A stretch of 64,000 nucleotides of DNA, taken from Trichomonas vaginalis G3 (Eukaryota; Parabasalia; Trichomonadida; Trichomonadidae). The translations under genes were made by a program, and so were the position numbers. Of this stretch, positions 40,897-50,348 are shown in pieces; the first letter of the stretch is position 1; every line of letters starts with the position of its first letter. Below the pieces are notes generated by a model, which saw only the letters and a list, made by a program, of their open reading frames with translations, did not search any database and was not told where the DNA came from. Location: the NCBI RefSeq assembly GCF_026262505.1, contig NW_026529174.1:186001-250000 (forward strand), given 5' to 3'.

Positions 40897-40927
40897 AGCG
40901 TTTATTTTTGGTCTTTTGTGAAAGTCA

Positions 40928-41131
40928 GAAAATAAAGTTAGTTTTTTATAAAATATTTTTTTATCCGGAATATAAAGACAGATATGTCAACAACAGAGAA
41001 GAATAGACGATAAACAAACATGGTGTTATGTTTTGAAAGAAGAAATGAAAGGATTATATAAACAGGTTGAACCAAACGATAATGAGGATTCATTTACTGA
41101 CGATGAAATACCTGTAAATGATGCTTTATAA
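40928..41131 (+). pseudogene. Leader copy 5 with remnant of a KilA-N-type gene
   Basis: Leader AAAATAAAGTTAGTTTTTTA ... TATAAAGACAGAT before ATG 40984. The frame begins MSTTEKN, like the KilA-N gene at 6209, and soon stops. A second frame (DDKQTWCYVLKEEMKGLYKQ ... VNDAL) ends at 41131. This looks like start and end of one gene with its middle deleted. Confidence 0.4.
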
Positions 41132-41283
41132 AGTATGATTGGAATTTATTTTTGCATTAATCCTGCTGTGTTGTCAAAATGTCATGTTGTCTGATTTTTT
41201 CAGAGAAGTTCATTAACCTGGTAGCACATGGTAACATGGTAGCACCTTCAGTTCTTCGAGATGTTGTCAAAGAAAAATAAAAA

Positions 41284-41604
41284 TTAAATTTGGATAGAGT
41301 TTAAAAATTCATCTTTATTAAATTCATCTCTTCCAATCAATTTATTTATTCTATTAAATTCTTTTATTTTTGCTTCACTCAGTTTAAGGATTGAACGGTA
41401 AGTTTCTAACTTTTCAATTATTTCCTTCTTCTCTTTATCGTTTTCAATTACTTTAGTTTTATGGGCATCAACCCCACCGCATTGTGGCTTCTTTTTGTAA
41501 TAGCATATTTTTGATTTAATTCTGTTTAGTTTCTTTTTATATTCATCGTCAGGACTCTGAATCTTAATTAAATCAGGACTCTTGGCTGCTTCGTTGTCAC
41601 CCAT
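41284..41604 (-). CDS. Maverick 2 small charged protein, 106 aa
   Basis: Intact. Basic/acidic helix with one Cys-rich spot (ICYYKKKPQCGG). It lies 19 bases downstream of the integrase gene, in the same direction. Function unknown. Confidence 0.55.
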   Translation of the reverse strand: MGDNEAAKSPDLIKIQSPDDEYKKKLNRIKSKICYYKKKPQCGGVDAHKTKVIENDKEKKEIIEKLETYRSILKLSEAKIKEFNRINKLIGRDEFNKDEFLNSIQI

Positions 41605-41623
41605 TTCTTACGAAATAAAAAAA

Positions 41624-43164
41624 TTAAATATTATTTAAATATAATGGAGTAATAAAATAAATCGGAATTTCTATTAATTTATTGTCAACTTCAACTAATG
41701 CATTGCCGTTAATATATCTAACAAATTCAGCTATTGTGTCAAATCTTCGTCTTCTTTTTGTCATTGATTTATTAGTTTTTCCATAATCGAGATGAATCAA
41801 AACTTTATCCCCTTGTTTAAAATTCATGAGCCCCGAATTAATTTGTTCACGTTTAACATCATTCAACCTTTCCATTTGCTTTCTAATATATTCCCATTCT
41901 TTTGAAATATCATTTTTCATTTCCACTGGTTTCATGTTTATTGTTCTATGCCATGTATTATTGTAATAATATACTAACTGCTGTATGATGGAGTCATGAT
42001 TTCCATCCCAATATATCTGACCGTTAACCCCTAACGCATCTCTAAGAGTTCTCATTACCGCATCAACTATTTTATTATGAAACGTATATGGAGAAGATGA
42101 GAAGTAAAAATTAATTTGTGGGAAATAATGAGCCATAGCTGCCTGAAATCCTTTATCACCATCACCCCTGATATTATCTACTCTTTCATGATCTAGTAAG
42201 TATTGTATAGCTCTTCTTGTTTCCTGTTCTGTTTTCCCTTTCACTGGAATGCAATATAAATATCTAGTTAATGTTAATGGCAAAATAAATAAGTAACTTT
42301 TCCTTTTGAATATTCCAGATGATCGATTTCGTATGAATATGGATATGGTGCAAATGAAGGGCGACTAAATTTTTCCTTTAACGGTTGAATTTTTGGGTCA
42401 ATTGGTTTATTTAATATTTTGAAATCCTTTTTAAAATCTTTTTGCTTCTTTAATGTTTGAAATGGATATAATAAAGTGAATGATGAAGGATTAACTGAAG
42501 GAGGAGGCGGTACTGTCGTTGGAGGTTTTGGTGTTGCAAGTGGTTTAATTTTATCTGCTTTGATTTTGGATGATGAAGTTTTGGAATTCATTCCTCCTTT
42601 CATTAATTCTGGATGTATTCTATTCATTTGTTTTAAATATGCTGTATATAAAGGTTTGATATACTTTCCCGCTTCGAGTTTATGTTGAAGGATGAATTCC
42701 AAAAGTTGATCTTCATTTAAAAGTCGGGCTGAATATGGTTTAACTAATGAATCATAAATTAAAGCTTGTGCATCATTTATGGTCTGAAGAACCTGGGCGT
42801 TTTGTTCCTTTTGTTTTTGTTCCTTTGGCTTTGGTTTTTGTGGCTCAGGATTATATAAATTATATAATTCATCAATATCTTCTTCTGTTAATACTTTATT
42901 TTTGAAATCTTTCAACTGTTTAAGTTGTGATTTAGTTTTTCCCTTTGTATATTCATTATTTTGAATTTTGTCTTTAATTTTAGAAATTATTTTATCATGA
43001 TATTTCAAAATTTCATTTTTATAATATGAATAATAATAATCCATATCATCACCCGTTATATTTTTATTATGTTTTTGGAGATATGATTTTAATTCATAAT
43101 AACTAAGAAAATTTTGATTAAGTACTAAATCATCAATTAAAATTTTTAAATCTGTGTTATCCAT
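41624..43164 (-). CDS. RVE-type Maverick integrase, frameshifted
   Basis: The N-terminal frame (43164-42274) has charged helices and a Pro-rich linker, and ends in the first catalytic region SYEIDHLEYSKGK. One more A in the A4 run near 42298 joins it to the second frame, beginning SYLFILPLTLTRYLYCIPVK. The second catalytic Asp is in NIRGDGDKGF. The third position is HNKIVDAVMRTLR, where Asp stands for the usual Glu. The C-terminus (FKQGDKVLIHLDYGKTNK) is the SH3-like tail of retrovirus-type integrases. About 513 residues. It joins the 3' ends of element DNA to the target, making the 6-bp duplication. Confidence 0.85.
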
Positions 43165-43290
43165 TTATATAAAAATAAAATAAATGTTTTAAGGGTGCCC
43201 ACCTCTTTGAATCATAGTATCAAAACCATCATTAACGGTTCCTTTTGTCTCTTCTGTGGCATTTCATTAAAAATAAAATTTTAAATTGTA
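43165..43290 (-). other. Gap between polymerase and integrase, possible tiny ORF
   Basis: Contains a frame (ATEETKGTVNDGFDTMIQRG ...) lacking a clean ATG: the upstream ATG is one base out of frame. Could be a short peptide gene with a frame break; weak evidence. Confidence 0.25.
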
Positions 43291-46200
43291 TTAAATAAAT
43301 GGCATACAACATCCATTTTCACAACATACAGCCTTAGTGTGTGCTCCTGTTAATGCAGTCTTACCGATTGTTAAGCGAGTCATTGACCCGTTTTTAAGTT
43401 GTAAATTAATATTTTGACCATCAAATATCACTTTATCATTTATTATATCCAAATAATTTTTAGGTGTTAATTGCTTATTTTGTCGTAAACTAACACCTTT
43501 CATTTTTTGTGCAATCTTTTTAAAATCACCCCCATCAATTGAACTGTTGAATGATGTATAACACTTAGGACATAAAGCAACCATGTTATCACCTTGTTTC
43601 TCAATTGCTAAACCCAATAACTTCTTCTCATGTGCTTTTTCTTCAGCTTTATTCTCTAATTTAGGTTTAAATTTCTCATCAAAACAAAAGAAATCAAAAG
43701 GTGCGAATTTGAAAATGTTTTTATCATAAAATTGTTTATCTGTAACAATTGCTTGAAATGCTTGAGTGTTAGGAAGACTTGGATCGCCAGCAATAGCCCA
43801 ATAAGATGAATCAGTATCACCTTCAATGAAATGAAAATGATTAAGATTCATGCATTTATACATAAAATCATAAATGAAAACTAAATACCAGTATTTAGCA
43901 TTATCTAAAGTAAAAAATGCCTCTTGTAAACATGTATCACATCTATAAAATCTATCTTTGAACATCACTTGATATGTATCTTCACCTATTTTTCTTATGT
44001 TTTTAAACTTATTTGACATACATGCAACGCGTGCCCTCTGTGCATTCGTTATTTTAGTCTTTGCGTAATTTTGTGTATTCATTGCATCGTAACCATATGA
44101 TCCATTAAGCGAAATCTTGCAAAATAAACTTTTTCCTTTATTTCCTTCTAATTCAGCCTTTTGTCTTTCGTTCATAAATTCGTTCGCAAATTCATTAAAA
44201 CAAGTGTTTTTCGTAAATGTTAAAATTGATTGAATATCATCAATGATAAAATGAAATCTGTCTATTAGATACCATAGATAATAAGAAGAAAATGGTTGAT
44301 ATTGGTTGTGTGTTGATGCTAACTGAGTTAATTTCCTCTGTTTCTGGTCAACTGGTAGATTGTTTGATTTCATGTAATTATACATAAAACTACCAATTGT
44401 TTTTTCATCTGTGATAATATCTAAGTTTCTTATTATCGGTAAAAAGTTTATGTAATCATTAATGTATTTTTCATCAATGTGACCCTTTACTTCAGCCACG
44501 AATAAAGTATTTTTCTTCTTAATTATTCCCAGTGCTTTTGCTTTCTTTGTTGCTGTATCACAAATGATAACACCATTCAATCTTCCCGGCATATACATTT
44601 TATGGTCAGTATATTGAATGAAATCATGAGGATTAGATGAAAATGATGAAGGATATAATGAATTAAAGTCAACACCAACGAAATGAGTCATAATGTTGGT
44701 GGTGTCCTCATTTGATACAGTTTTAGTTTCTGGACTATATGAAAGTTTATTAATGTGCGTGATTCCTTTAAGATTTACTCTATGTTGAACATTTGATAAA
44801 CCACCAGTAATTCCATTACGGATAATGTGATAAGCTTCAACTGAATCTAAAGTCATTGGTAAATTATTTTTTAATGCATAATTTCTTAAATTGATTCTTA
44901 AACGTTGAACATCTTCATCTTTATTTGATTTTACGACATTGCAATAACAACACATTAACTGACAATTTTCTTTGGTATGTGGTTTTTCATTATCGATTCT
45001 ATCTAATGTTGGTTTATTTGCATATGTAAACGCTTTACCACACATTTTGCATTTAGATGAAAGGATTAAATCGTGATAGTATTGAAAATCATCCATTGAA
45101 ACATTATTTTTAGTATCCCTTTCTGCTTTTTCATCTTGTTTCTTATATGATTCAATTTTATATTTCCAATACTTTTTCGTTAATTCAAAACTTGATTCTA
45201 TCTCTTCCTCAGGATATTTTTCATTAGGATTAAAGTCTTTATATGCTAAAGCGTAACGAATCATTGAAGCATTCGATGATAAAGAAAGATTATGAAGCAT
45301 GTCAATTTTATAAACAAATGTTTCTTCAATAATTTTATCAATTGGGTCAATCATAATTTCAACATCTTTATTGCAATAATGAATAAAATATTCTAATCTA
45401 TTCTTAAAAATTTTAGCATCATTGAGATATATTTGATAATCACTATCTGATATAGTTTCTTGAGTTAATGCTGAATAAAATGAATCTTGAGTGAATGGTT
45501 CCACTTTATATAATTCTTCTTCGTAATTTTCCCATGTGATGAATTGATAAGGGAAAAAGGATTTAACACGTGATTTATTGTTTCCGAAATCTTGAGTGAA
45601 TTGGTCTAATGTCCCACCCGCTATATAATTTCTGATGTCAATAAATCTCAATTCATATGGAACGTTTGTTTTCTTTACAATGATTTGCTTAAATTGAGAA
45701 GAAGAACCCAGCATTGATTTTATTTTCCATTTTGCAGTGTTTAAATCACGAAGAATTAAATTTAAATCAAACTTTCCCGAATTAAAACCTATGATATTCA
45801 CTTTATTGAATTCCTCATCTAGAAGTTCTTTAAATGCTTCCTTCTGTTTTTCATTTAATGTATGAGACAAAGTCCCCGCCGTTTGGTCCGTTTGCGACTT
45901 CATTAATTCTTCATATTGTTCAATATTTGATTTAGCAACTAATGAACAGGTTGAAAATAAAAACTCAATCCAATCAGAAATAAAAGAATCACTCGAAGTT
46001 AAGCAAAAATTCCTCGTATATGTTTTATCATTTAATTTAACCGTTGATGATACCATGAATGGTTTTAAGTAAGCGTTCAAAGTTGCACACTCAGAAAGTT
46101 GTAATTCTTCTTTAGTCTCTAATGTTTCGAAGTCAAAAGTAATATAATATCTTGTCGGTTGATAATATTCCTGCAAATTATGAGCTAATAACCACTGATA

Positions 46201-46764
46201 TATCTTCTGTTTCGTAATATGTGGTGCATATGGTTGCTGTGTCTTTTGCAATTGAACGTCTTGAATTAATCTTCCATTATTTTCTTTACATTTCTCACAA
46301 TGCTTTAAAAATCTTCTTTGGTTTTTCCTTTCTGGGTCATCACGGATAGAATAAACTTCTTCTTTACAATATGGACAAACTCTATAGCCGGTGAGTGCTT
46401 CAACATCTGTTATTCTGTCAGCGTGAAGTTTTCCACATGGACTCTGTGTTAATAAAATATTTATTGTTTCAAATTCTGGATCTATCATTATTGAATCCAC
46501 TAATGGAAAGTCTACCTTATTTATGTCCACGTCTTCTGGTTGAGGATCACAATAATAGAAATCAATATTAACATTTAACATTCTCGCTAATCTCTCACTT
46601 TCTGATGAAATGTCAAACCCTTCATATGCATCTATTGCTTCATTTAAATAGCTTCTACGAGTTTTAGGATTAGCACCATCAGGAATGTTATAGAAGCGTT
46701 TAAATAACCTTCTACCTTCTGCTCTAATTTGATTATCATTCATTTTAGCGTTCGTTTTGTTCAT
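43291..46764 (-). CDS. Protein-primed DNA polymerase B with embedded HNH domain
   Basis: Intact 1,157 residues. Zinc-binding CPYCKEEV ... HCEKCKEN lies near residues 130-158. 3'-5' exonuclease motifs: TFDFETLE (about 211), IIGFNSGKFDLNL (about 330), YCNKDVEIM (about 465). An HNH nuclease-like insert at about 570-615 reads CKMCGKAF, TLDRIDNEKPHTKENCQLMC, CNVVKS. Polymerase motif A GVDFNSLYPSS (about 703), motif B KISLNGSYGY (about 888), motif C EGDTDSSY (about 981). All catalytic Asp residues are present. Copies the Maverick using a protein primer. A C-terminal Cys pair cluster (VCCENGCC) may be another zinc site. The best-preserved Maverick gene in the window. Confidence 0.93.
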   Translation of the reverse strand: MNKTNAKMNDNQIRAEGRRLFKRFYNIPDGANPKTRRSYLNEAIDAYEGFDISSESERLARMLNVNIDFYYCDPQPEDVDINKVDFPLVDSIMIDPEFETINILLTQSPCGKLHADRITDVEALTGYRVCPYCKEEVYSIRDDPERKNQRRFLKHCEKCKENNGRLIQDVQLQKTQQPYAPHITKQKIYQWLLAHNLQEYYQPTRYYITFDFETLETKEELQLSECATLNAYLKPFMVSSTVKLNDKTYTRNFCLTSSDSFISDWIEFLFSTCSLVAKSNIEQYEELMKSQTDQTAGTLSHTLNEKQKEAFKELLDEEFNKVNIIGFNSGKFDLNLILRDLNTAKWKIKSMLGSSSQFKQIIVKKTNVPYELRFIDIRNYIAGGTLDQFTQDFGNNKSRVKSFFPYQFITWENYEEELYKVEPFTQDSFYSALTQETISDSDYQIYLNDAKIFKNRLEYFIHYCNKDVEIMIDPIDKIIEETFVYKIDMLHNLSLSSNASMIRYALAYKDFNPNEKYPEEEIESSFELTKKYWKYKIESYKKQDEKAERDTKNNVSMDDFQYYHDLILSSKCKMCGKAFTYANKPTLDRIDNEKPHTKENCQLMCCYCNVVKSNKDEDVQRLRINLRNYALKNNLPMTLDSVEAYHIIRNGITGGLSNVQHRVNLKGITHINKLSYSPETKTVSNEDTTNIMTHFVGVDFNSLYPSSFSSNPHDFIQYTDHKMYMPGRLNGVIICDTATKKAKALGIIKKKNTLFVAEVKGHIDEKYINDYINFLPIIRNLDIITDEKTIGSFMYNYMKSNNLPVDQKQRKLTQLASTHNQYQPFSSYYLWYLIDRFHFIIDDIQSILTFTKNTCFNEFANEFMNERQKAELEGNKGKSLFCKISLNGSYGYDAMNTQNYAKTKITNAQRARVACMSNKFKNIRKIGEDTYQVMFKDRFYRCDTCLQEAFFTLDNAKYWYLVFIYDFMYKCMNLNHFHFIEGDTDSSYWAIAGDPSLPNTQAFQAIVTDKQFYDKNIFKFAPFDFFCFDEKFKPKLENKAEEKAHEKKLLGLAIEKQGDNMVALCPKCYTSFNSSIDGGDFKKIAQKMKGVSLRQNKQLTPKNYLDIINDKVIFDGQNINLQLKNGSMTRLTIGKTALTGAHTKAVCCENGCCMPFI

Positions 46765-46812
46765 TTATGTAAGAATAAAAATTAAAAAATAAATAAAAAT
46801 AAAGTTTATTTT

Positions 46813-47921
46813 TTAAAGCCCATAAAATGAATTAAGAACACATAAATTTTTATCATCTGCGACGTGACGAATACATTTTAATTTACTCAAGAATGCGTAC
46901 CCTGATACATTAAATCTAATTCCTGTCTTATTTAATTTCACAACTTTGAAAAGGAATGTATGAATAGCTATAAAATGATGAGAAGATGTTTTATGGGTTG
47001 CTTCCATTTTTTCTGAAATAAATGAATAAATATAATGCTTATACGTTTTCATATCTTTTATATTCTTAATAACGAATGGTATAGACCTTTCAACTTCGTC
47101 TTCCTTCGGTGCTGTTCTTTCATATGAAACATTATTGGTATCTTCAATAATGAAACCACAATCACACAAAATTTTATATGTTCCAATGGTTTCTTTTGAT
47201 ATTTTATCTAATAAATCAAAAACTTTATCAACACCTGTGCATTTATTTAAATAATAATTTGTGTAAATATCATGATCTTCTTTCTTAATCGTATTAGTTG
47301 CATATGTCACGTTTTTAAGAGCTTTTTTGAATTTTTCGGAATCTAAAGGTGGTGAAAGTAAGATACAAGGGTATTCTTCATTATCAATAAATTGTAACTT
47401 ATGTTTACGTATAAATTTAGTACCTTCTTCTGAAAGTGTTTCATCTATTTCGCCATCTAATAAATTTTGTGTTGATTCTGAGACATAATTTTTATATCTT
47501 TCTTCATGAGATTTCTGTACTTCTGATTCTGAAGCTGGGATATTCATTAAACCCTCTACTTCATTTTCATTATATTTTTCAACTTCTCTTAATTCCTTAA
47601 TTTTTTCATCTATTTCATCTCTTATTTTTTCCAGTTTTTCAATTTCATTGTATTCATCATCATCTTTAATCCGTTCTTCATAATATTCAGGGAAAACATC
47701 AGGTTCTTTAGGTTTTTCTTCTTCAGATGTGGATATAAGAAATTTATAACATCATCTTTATTCATTTTTCCATCATAATCTAAATCATTTAATAACTCGG
47801 CAAATTTTTGACAATTTCTTAAATAATATTTACTAACTTCATAACACATCTCATCTAATATATCCTTTATTTCCTCGTTTGTGAATCCTAATTTTTTAAC
47901 GTTGTTAGTTTTGACGCTCAT
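46813..47921 (-). CDS. Maverick 2 hypothetical protein, about 370 aa, frameshifted
   Basis: Start at ATG 47921 (MSVKTNNVKKLGF). The first frame has an EF-hand-like stretch (DLDYDGKMNKDDVINFLYPH). After a shift near 47735 another open frame continues through an acidic coiled coil (EKLEKIRDEIDEKIKELREV) and the segment from 47547 to 46813. That part includes a CDCG-type pair and SHHFIAIHTFLFKV. No family recognised. Its place next to the polymerase would suit a terminal or replication protein, without proof. Confidence 0.5.
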
Positions 47922-47958
47922 TTCATACAAAATAAAAATAAATTATTCAAAAATGTAA

Positions 47959-48863
47959 GACATGAATTTTTAAAGTTTATTTTTTTATTTTTTATTTCAT
48001 TATGGTAGTGAATCTTTCATTCATGAAAATAATTATTTCTAATTTCTTTTATTCTCTCGTACATACTAGATTTGAAGAATTCAGAACATTTCCCATAATC
48101 TCCTAAATGTTTTCTTATCCCTAACGTGTGCCAGTTATTATATGAAACTGAATAAACTTTATCTTTATCTTTACACCTTTCATCACTTCCAATATATTTA
48201 TATCTCAGTTTTGATTTAGCATTTTCATATTCATTAGCGTTTAATAATTCACAGTCTTCCTTTTTAAATTGATGTTTAAGATATTCAGGATTTAATACTC
48301 TACGTTTATATGCTCCTAACTTAGTTCTAAAGGTTTTTCTACAAAATTTAGGAATTCCATCCTCTTTAATGTCATCAATGATTTCCATTTCATTATTTTC
48401 AATTTCTTCTTCTCGTTTATGAGGTCTTTGATTATGACTCCATTGATTCCATGAAATTAAATATTCTTTATCATTATATTTATACCTCATTAGCTTATTT
48501 TGGCTTTCATATTCATTTAATAATTCACAGTCTTCCTTTTTAAATTGAAGTTTAACCCATTCAGGATTTAAACAATGTTTAATTAATCGCGGAATATCTG
48601 ACATCATCTATATATAGCTTCTTTTATAAAAGATAAAAAAATAAATTATTTTAAAATTAATGTTAATTTTTTAAAATGTGTTTAGTATATAATATTTATT
48701 ACTAATTTATTTAATAATGTCGCGCTTTCTTACGAATTCATGACTTAAAAAACGTTAGAAATAATTTTTATATCATCTATATATAGAAGATGTGAAAATA
48801 TACCTTCATCTATATATATAGACGTAACAAAAAAAGTCACACAACCCTTCCTATCCTACTACT
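47959..48863 (-). repeat. Maverick 2 right terminal inverted repeat
   Basis: Inverted copy of 27475-28379 ending in CCTATCCTACTACT. Followed directly by the CTTCAT duplication. Confidence 0.95.
48017..48607 (-). CDS. TIR-encoded duplicated-domain protein, right copy
   Basis: Identical in protein sequence to the left copy at 27731-28321, pointing inward. Identity across the 21-kb element suggests recent replication or gene conversion between the TIRs. Confidence 0.75.
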   Translation of the reverse strand: MMSDIPRLIKHCLNPEWVKLQFKKEDCELLNEYESQNKLMRYKYNDKEYLISWNQWSHNQRPHKREEEIENNEMEIIDDIKEDGIPKFCRKTFRTKLGAYKRRVLNPEYLKHQFKKEDCELLNANEYENAKSKLRYKYIGSDERCKDKDKVYSVSYNNWHTLGIRKHLGDYGKCSEFFKSSMYERIKEIRNNYFHE

Positions 48864-48869
48864 CTTCAT

Positions 48870-49314
48870 AGGCTGATTCAATTATATATAAAACTCAATT
48901 TTTCGTCAGAAAAACAGATCTGTTTCAATTATTTAAGGCTTTTAACTGAAGAATTTCAGCTATCTGAGAAAATTTCCGTTTCAATTCTGACTTTTGTTTC
49001 GGAGATAATTCTTGAATTTAGTCATCAAATATTTGATATATTTGGTGAATATTTTGTCAATTTTCCTGTAAAAAACATTTTTACAATACAAAATGAAAAA
49101 AAAATACAATTGAATTGGTTTCATATGTTATGTGTTGTCTCGCTAAGTTTCAAATGGATGAATTCTACGAGTTTATGCCTTTCAATTATTTAATAAATTT
49201 TTTTTGAATATGTGCAAATCTGACACATATAGTGAATACAATATTAGCAATTTGTTAATTTTAATATATTCAAAAGAAAATTACTTGAAAGTTAAATCAA
49301 TTATAAATGAAATG
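48870..49314 (+). pseudogene. Unknown MULE-associated protein, middle part
   Basis: Immediately after the target duplication the frame of 27025-27474 continues (RLIQLYIKLNFSSEKQICFN ...) for about 70 codons. One-base shifts are then needed in the A9 run at about 49095-49103 and the T8 run at about 49198-49205. The frame then reads on to the MITE at 49324 (SIINEMVSF). Confidence 0.55.
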
Positions 49315-49323
49315 GTAAGCTTT

Positions 49324-50339
49324 GGGAACAGGACAAATTTGCCACACGGCACTTTTTTTAAAAAAAATTAATGGAGCGGAGCGATACTCTGCTGCAGGAG
49401 CCCCAAGGCTCCCAATCATTACGAAAGGGAGCCTCAGGGCTCCTGAGAATCCGTCAGCAGAGGCCTTTTTATTTGGCCTCTGCTGATCAAAGATTCGGCG
49501 AAGCCATTCTTCGTCTCAGGAGCCCCAAGGCTCCCAATCATTACGAAAGGGAGCCTCAGGGCTCCTGAGAATCCGTCAGCAGAGGCCTTTTTATTTGGCC
49601 TCTGCTGATCAAAGATTCGGCGAAGCCATTCTTCGTCTCAGGAGCCCCAAGGCTCCCAATCATTACGAAAGGGAGCCTCAGGGCTCCTGAGAATCCGTCA
49701 GCAGAGGCCTTTTTATTTGGCCTCTGCTGATCAAAGATTCGGCGAAGCCATTCTTCGTCTCAGGAGCCCCAAGGCTCCCAATCATTACGAAAGGGAGCCT
49801 CAGGGCTCCTGAGAATCCGTCAGCAGAGGCCTTTTTATTTGGCCTCTGCTGATCAAAGATTCGGCGAAGCCATTCTTCGTCTCAGGAGCCCCAAGGCTCC
49901 CAATCATTACGAAAGGGAGCCTCAGGGCTCCTGAGAAACCTCTTTGAGAAGGTTTTCTTTAAGAAAACCTTCTCAAAGATGATTGTCAGCATTCACTCAA
50001 AATCTACCAAGAGTTTCAAAGTTTCAAATCTATCTGAAATGAAGCTTTGAATCTCTTGTATATCTAATTGTAGAGGTACCTTTTCAAAATGTCTTCTATT
50101 GATTAAATTTAATCAGTAAAAGTCATTTTGAAAAGGTACATCTCTATAATTGCTATTGAGCATTCACTCTTGGAACCTTGGAGCTCTTGTGTAGTGCATG
50201 AAAACTCCAAGATTCTAGCATAAAACATATATCATAGACATGATTTCTTCAAATATAATTTAAGGTTATTTTTAAAAATTATAAAAGCGTAATTTAAGGT
50301 TATTGAAAAAGTGACACTTGGCAAATTTGTCCCGCACTC
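49324..50339. mobile_element. Non-autonomous MULE MITE 2 with hairpin repeats
   Basis: Exact 9-bp duplication GTAAGCTTT at 49315-49323 and 50340-50348. The ends share GGACAAATTTGCCA in inverted orientation, starting from a terminal G. The interior holds 122-bp tandem repeats and a GAGAAGGTTTTC/GAAAACCTTCTC hairpin. No coding capacity. Confidence 0.9.
49396..49935. repeat. 122-bp tandem repeats built of hairpins, 4.4 copies
   Basis: Copies start at 49396, 49518, 49640, 49762 and 49884 and are almost identical. Each contains AGGAGCCCCAAGGCTCCC with its near-complement GGGAGCCTCAGGGCTCCT, then TCAGCAGAGGCC with GGCCTCTGCTGA, then a short GGCGAAGCC palindrome. GC content is far above the surroundings. 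Confidence 0.95.
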
Positions 50340-50348
50340 GTAAGCTTT

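Larger units (their letters stand above)
35961..41257. mobile_element. Element X: small Maverick-1-related element nested in Maverick 2
   Basis: Inverted ends of about 100 bases. The right end is 41162-41257. The left end is split by a hAT, with 35961-35979 (GAAGAACTGAAGGTGCTAC) and 39088-39165. Shared features are GTGCTACCATGTTACCATGT, CAGGTTAATGAACTTCTCTG and GACAACATGACATTTTGACA. It carries relatives of Maverick 1 accessory genes with the same AAAGTTAG leader, but no polymerase or integrase, so it must be non-autonomous. No clear target duplication. Confidence 0.65.
27475..48863. mobile_element. Maverick/Polinton 2, complete, 21.4 kb
   Basis: Begins AGTAGTAGGATAGG and ends CCTATCCTACTACT, the AG...CT ends of Mavericks. 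The 6-bp duplication CTTCAT is at 27469-27474 and 48864-48869. TIRs are 905 bp. It encodes an RVE integrase, protein-primed DNA polymerase, packaging ATPase, major capsid protein, several virion-type proteins and a phage-like fibre. It inserted into an open reading frame of the surrounding MULE. A 5.3-kb foreign element (35961-41257) lies between its two convergent gene blocks. Confidence 0.95.

Noticed and set aside
49371-49568. A 65-residue frame in MITE 2
   Set aside because: Falls entirely in the 122-bp hairpin repeat.
49396-49935. Possible CRISPR array
   Set aside because: The units are 122 bp with no unique spacers, sit inside a transposon with a 9-bp duplication, and the genome is eukaryotic.
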